DNA from: Candidatus Vogelbacteria bacterium CG10_big_fil_rev_8_21_14_0_10_51_16
GTDB taxonomy: Bacteria; Patescibacteriota; Minisyncoccia; Phycocordibacterales; JACRKE01
Direction: 5' to 3'
Assembly: GCA_002774795.1 (NCBI GenBank)
Contig: PCYI01000009.1
Coordinates: 1-7,495 of the forward strand
Length of the DNA: 7,495 bases
Below are positions 6,383-7,495 of this stretch, piece after piece (within the stretch, counting starts at the first letter, position 1; each line of letters starts with the position of its first letter). A program made the translations under genes and the position numbers. The notes beneath the pieces are model-generated. The model ran no database searches. It was not told where the DNA came from and saw nothing but the letters and a program-made list of their open reading frames with translations.

Positions 6383-6438
6383 CATCAAAAGGGTGAAACA
6401 AGTATAGCGCTCTGCCTTAACTGCCTACTGAATTATGG

Positions 6439-6448
6439 CATACGTATG
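6439..6448. promoter_or_regulatory. 10-bp perfect palindrome upstream of the HNH promoter
   Basis: CATACGTATG is fully self-complementary and ends 6 bp before the -35 of the HNH promoter, a plausible place for a dimeric regulator. No regulator gene is seen nearby and a single 10-bp palindrome can arise by chance. Confidence 0.25.
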
Positions 6449-6454
6449 TAAGCA

Positions 6455-6482
6455 TTGCAAAGCGTTTACCATTTGATATAAT
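6455..6482 (+). promoter_or_regulatory. Strong extended -10 promoter of the HNH gene and tRNA-Leu(TAA)
   Basis: -35 TTGCAA (6455-6460, 4/6), 16-nt spacer, then TGATATAAT (6474-6482), a perfect extended -10. The predicted start, 7 nt after the -10, is the A of the ATG at 6489, so the mRNA would be leaderless. No separate promoter was found before tRNA-Leu(TAA), so this one probably also drives that tRNA. Confidence 0.7.
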
Positions 6483-6488
6483 TTCTTA

Positions 6489-7007
6489 ATGAGAAGAAGA
6501 AGCTGGTCACTTGATAATCTAAAAAAAGCCACCGCCTCGTCAACCAGTTACCGCCAGGTCCTAATCAAACTCGGATTAGTCGAGGCTGGTGGAAACTATG
6601 ATCAGATAAAAAAATACATCAGGCAATATGGGCTTTCTGTGGAGCACTTTAAGGGACGAGGATGGAATTTGGGATTAAGAGGTAGGTACATGCCACTACG
6701 TCCATTGGTCGACATCCTCGTGCTTGGCAGTGATTATCAACGTTTTAAGCTCAAGGCGCGACTATTCAGGGAGGGATTAAAAAAACCTTTATGTGAAGAG
6801 TGTGGATGGTGCACAAGATCTGATGATGGATATCTTCCATTAGAACTCGACCACATAAACGGTGATCGACATGATAATCGGATAGAAAACCTAAGAGTCT
6901 TGTGTCCAAACTGCCATAGTCTAAAGTCAACTCACCGCGGTCGCAATAGAAAGAAGAGACGCTCGAGTGGCGGAACAGGTATACGCGCGACACTTAAAAT
7001 GTCGTGA
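6489..7007 (+). CDS. HNH endonuclease, 3' end overlapping tRNA-Leu
   Basis: A 172-residue HNH-family nuclease, a metal-dependent DNA-cutting fold common in homing endonucleases and phage-like genes. The N-terminal part contains SYRQVLIKLGL (20-30), GGNYDQIKKYI (34-44) and HFKGRGWN (53-60), resembling the helical DNA-recognition region often found in such HNH proteins. The nuclease core has a zinc pair C102/C105, the DH dyad D121-H122 in LELDHINGD, N130/N134 in HDNRIENL, and a second pair C139/C142 followed by H143 (CPNCH). These key residues are intact, so it may be active. The basic tail RGRNRKKRR is where relatives would be expected to end; the last 15 codons and the stop lie inside tRNA-Leu(TAA). 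The ATG at 6489 has no Shine-Dalgarno but sits 7 nt after a strong -10. The target is unknown; a selfish element at a tRNA locus is my inference. Confidence 0.87.
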   Translation: MRRRSWSLDNLKKATASSTSYRQVLIKLGLVEAGGNYDQIKKYIRQYGLSVEHFKGRGWNLGLRGRYMPLRPLVDILVLGSDYQRFKLKARLFREGLKKPLCEECGWCTRSDDGYLPLELDHINGDRHDNRIENLRVLCPNCHSLKSTHRGRNRKKRRSSGGTGIRATLKMS

Positions 7008-7044
7008 CCGCAAGGTCTTGTGGGTTCGACTCCCACCTCGAGCA
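6961..7044 (+). tRNA. tRNA-Leu (anticodon TAA)
   Basis: A complete 84-nt type II tRNA. The acceptor GCTCGAG (6961-6967) pairs with CTCGAGC (7037-7043), with discriminator A at 7044. The anticodon stem CGACA/TGTCG encloses CTTAAAA, giving anticodon TAA for UUA codons. A variable arm with stem GACC/GGTC follows, and the T-stem GTGGG/CCCAC encloses TTCGACT. CCA is not encoded. Its first 47 nt are also the end of the HNH reading frame. RNase P cleavage at its 5' end would remove the HNH stop codon from the message. Confidence 0.96.
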
Positions 7045-7053
7045 TCAGAGATA

Positions 7054-7082
7054 TTGAATGACCAGAGCATCTTTTGTATACT
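7054..7082 (+). promoter_or_regulatory. Promoter for tRNA-Lys
   Basis: -35 TTGAAT (7054-7059, 4/6), 17-nt spacer, -10 TATACT (7077-7082, 5/6). The predicted start near 7089 leaves a leader of about 67 nt before tRNA-Lys. That leader contains a perfect odd palindrome GTGAAATTCAC (7106-7116) and a small hairpin GCTTA/TAAGC before the tRNA. It lies just after the end of tRNA-Leu(TAA). Confidence 0.5.
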
Positions 7083-7155
7083 GCATATCCTACACTCATA
7101 GATTTGTGAAATTCACTCTGTTTATCGCGGGCCGGGCTTAGCGTAAGCAAAACAT

Positions 7156-7228
7156 CCACCCATAGCTCAGTTGGTAGAGCAGTCGCCTCTTAAGCGAACG
7201 GTCGTAGGTTCGATCCCTACTGGGTGGA
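7156..7228 (+). tRNA. tRNA-Lys (anticodon CTT)
   Basis: A complete 73-nt tRNA. The acceptor CCACCCA (7156-7162) pairs with TGGGTGG (7221-7227), with discriminator A at 7228. The D-arm stem is GCTC/GAGC. The anticodon loop CTCTTAA gives anticodon CTT for AAG codons. The T-stem GTAGG/CCTAC encloses TTCGATC. Two oddities: the top pair of the anticodon stem is G27-A43, a mismatch, and the acceptor begins with C1-G72 where G1-C72 is usual for Lys. CCA is not encoded. Confidence 0.93.
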
Positions 7229-7266
7229 CAGGTAGCATTGCAACGTAGGGTCGCAAGGGTTTAATT

Positions 7267-7356
7267 TTTCCCTCCCCCGGCCGGGGGAGGGCTAGGGTGG
7301 GGTAGGTTTGTGGCCGTACAACCCCCTCCTAGCCTCCCCCTGGCCAGAGGGAGGAA
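7267..7356. repeat. Fold-back (MITE-like) GC-rich element
   Basis: Two 35-bp arms (7268-7302 and 7322-7356) are inverted copies of each other, 26 of 35 positions matching without gaps, around a 19-nt centre. Each arm is itself palindromic: 7270-7291 is a perfect 22-nt palindrome, and 7333-7354 is the same kind with one mismatched pair. The shared core is GGGGGAGG then CTAGG then a G-run. This resembles small G/C-tract dispersed repeats known in many bacterial genomes and may be a non-autonomous mobile element. It fills the gap between tRNA-Lys and tRNA-Leu(TAG). Confidence 0.7.
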
Positions 7357-7373
7357 GAGCTTCGTTACTCGAA

Positions 7374-7379
7374 TATACT
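7374..7379 (+). promoter_or_regulatory. Possible -10 element for tRNA-Leu(TAG)
   Basis: TATACT (5/6) ends 8 nt before the tRNA 5' end, at the right distance for a start at or near the mature tRNA. No convincing -35 is present: the position 17 nt upstream is GAGGAA, the end of the fold-back element. The match may be fortuitous. Confidence 0.3.
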
Positions 7380-7387
7380 GATTGTGC

Positions 7388-7472
7388 GGGCGAGTGGCGT
7401 AATTGGTAGCCGCGCCAGCCTTAGGAGCTGGTGGAGCAATCCGTGGAGGTTCGAGTCCTCTCTCGCCCACCA
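7388..7472 (+). tRNA. tRNA-Leu (anticodon TAG), CCA encoded
   Basis: A complete type II tRNA. The acceptor GGGCGAG (7388-7394) pairs with CTCGCCC (7462-7468), with discriminator A at 7469 and an encoded CCA at 7470-7472. The anticodon stem CCAGC/GCTGG encloses CTTAGGA, giving anticodon TAG for CUA codons. A long variable arm is present, and the T-stem GGAGG/CCTCT (one G:T pair) encloses TTCGAGT. It is the only one of the five complete tRNAs here with an encoded CCA. Confidence 0.96.
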
Positions 7473-7495
7473 GAACAGAACTTAACGGCTTTTTC

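Noticed and set aside
6194..6388. 64-codon minus-strand open frame opposite rbfA and tRNA-Cys
   Set aside because: Shadow of two well-supported plus-strand genes.
6932..7159. 75-codon minus-strand open frame across tRNA-Leu(TAA)
   Set aside because: It is largely the antisense of a tRNA and of the HNH gene; such frames are common artefacts opposite tRNAs.
6451..7243. 10-mer AGCATTGCAA repeated at 6451-6460 and 7234-7243, flanking the HNH/tRNA segment
   Set aside because: A shared 10-mer is expected many times by chance in a 7.5-kb window, and there is no longer flanking identity to suggest attachment sites.
7261..7470. 69-codon minus-strand open frame across tRNA-Leu(TAG) and the fold-back repeat
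   Set aside because: Its N-terminal part is antisense tRNA and its C-terminal part is the GC-rich repeat; no protein-like features.
1..7495. CRISPR array, toxin-antitoxin pair, restriction or other defence cluster
   Set aside because: There are no regularly spaced repeats and no partner genes; the only nuclease is the stand-alone HNH protein.

Overview
The window most likely comes from a Patescibacteria / Candidate Phyla Radiation genome, probably Parcubacteria-like. This is inferred from gene content, not from any search. The signs are a very short IF2 that starts almost directly at the G domain, a membrane-anchored trypsin-fold protein of a type I associate with that group, sparse Shine-Dalgarno sequences, tRNA genes that mostly lack an encoded CCA, and intergenic DNA full of GC-rich palindromes.

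Left part (1-487): no protein gene. It holds a tRNA-like 3' fragment at the edge, a tRNA-Tyr(GTA) on the minus strand with a good promoter, a dense cluster of nested palindromes (259-395), and a terminator-like hairpin with a T-run on the plus strand. Next, on the minus strand, are clpB (full-length disaggregase, with a near-consensus promoter) and, upstream of it, a single-pass membrane protein with a degenerate trypsin/HtrA fold that seems to have lost its whole catalytic triad.

Middle part (about 4220-6382): a divergent intergenic region separates the membrane protein from a plus-strand translation cluster of infB (IF2), rbfA (30S maturation factor) and tRNA-Cys(GCA), the tRNA starting 3 nt after the rbfA stop codon.

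Right part (6383-7495): an HNH endonuclease gene with a strong extended -10 promoter whose predicted start point is the A of the ATG, so its mRNA is probably leaderless. Its reading frame runs 47 nt into tRNA-Leu(TAA) on the same strand. tRNA-Lys(CTT), a roughly 90-bp fold-back repeat and tRNA-Leu(TAG) follow. The HNH gene lies between tRNA genes and borrows its last codons from one, which suggests a selfish element lodged at a tRNA locus.

Most of the window is ordinary housekeeping (protein quality control, translation initiation, ribosome assembly, tRNAs). The parts worth a second look are the HNH/tRNA-Leu overlap, the shared leaderless-type promoter geometry at the HNH gene and infB, the triad-less protease, and the two palindrome-rich elements. 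I see no convincing multi-gene novel defence or biosynthetic system.
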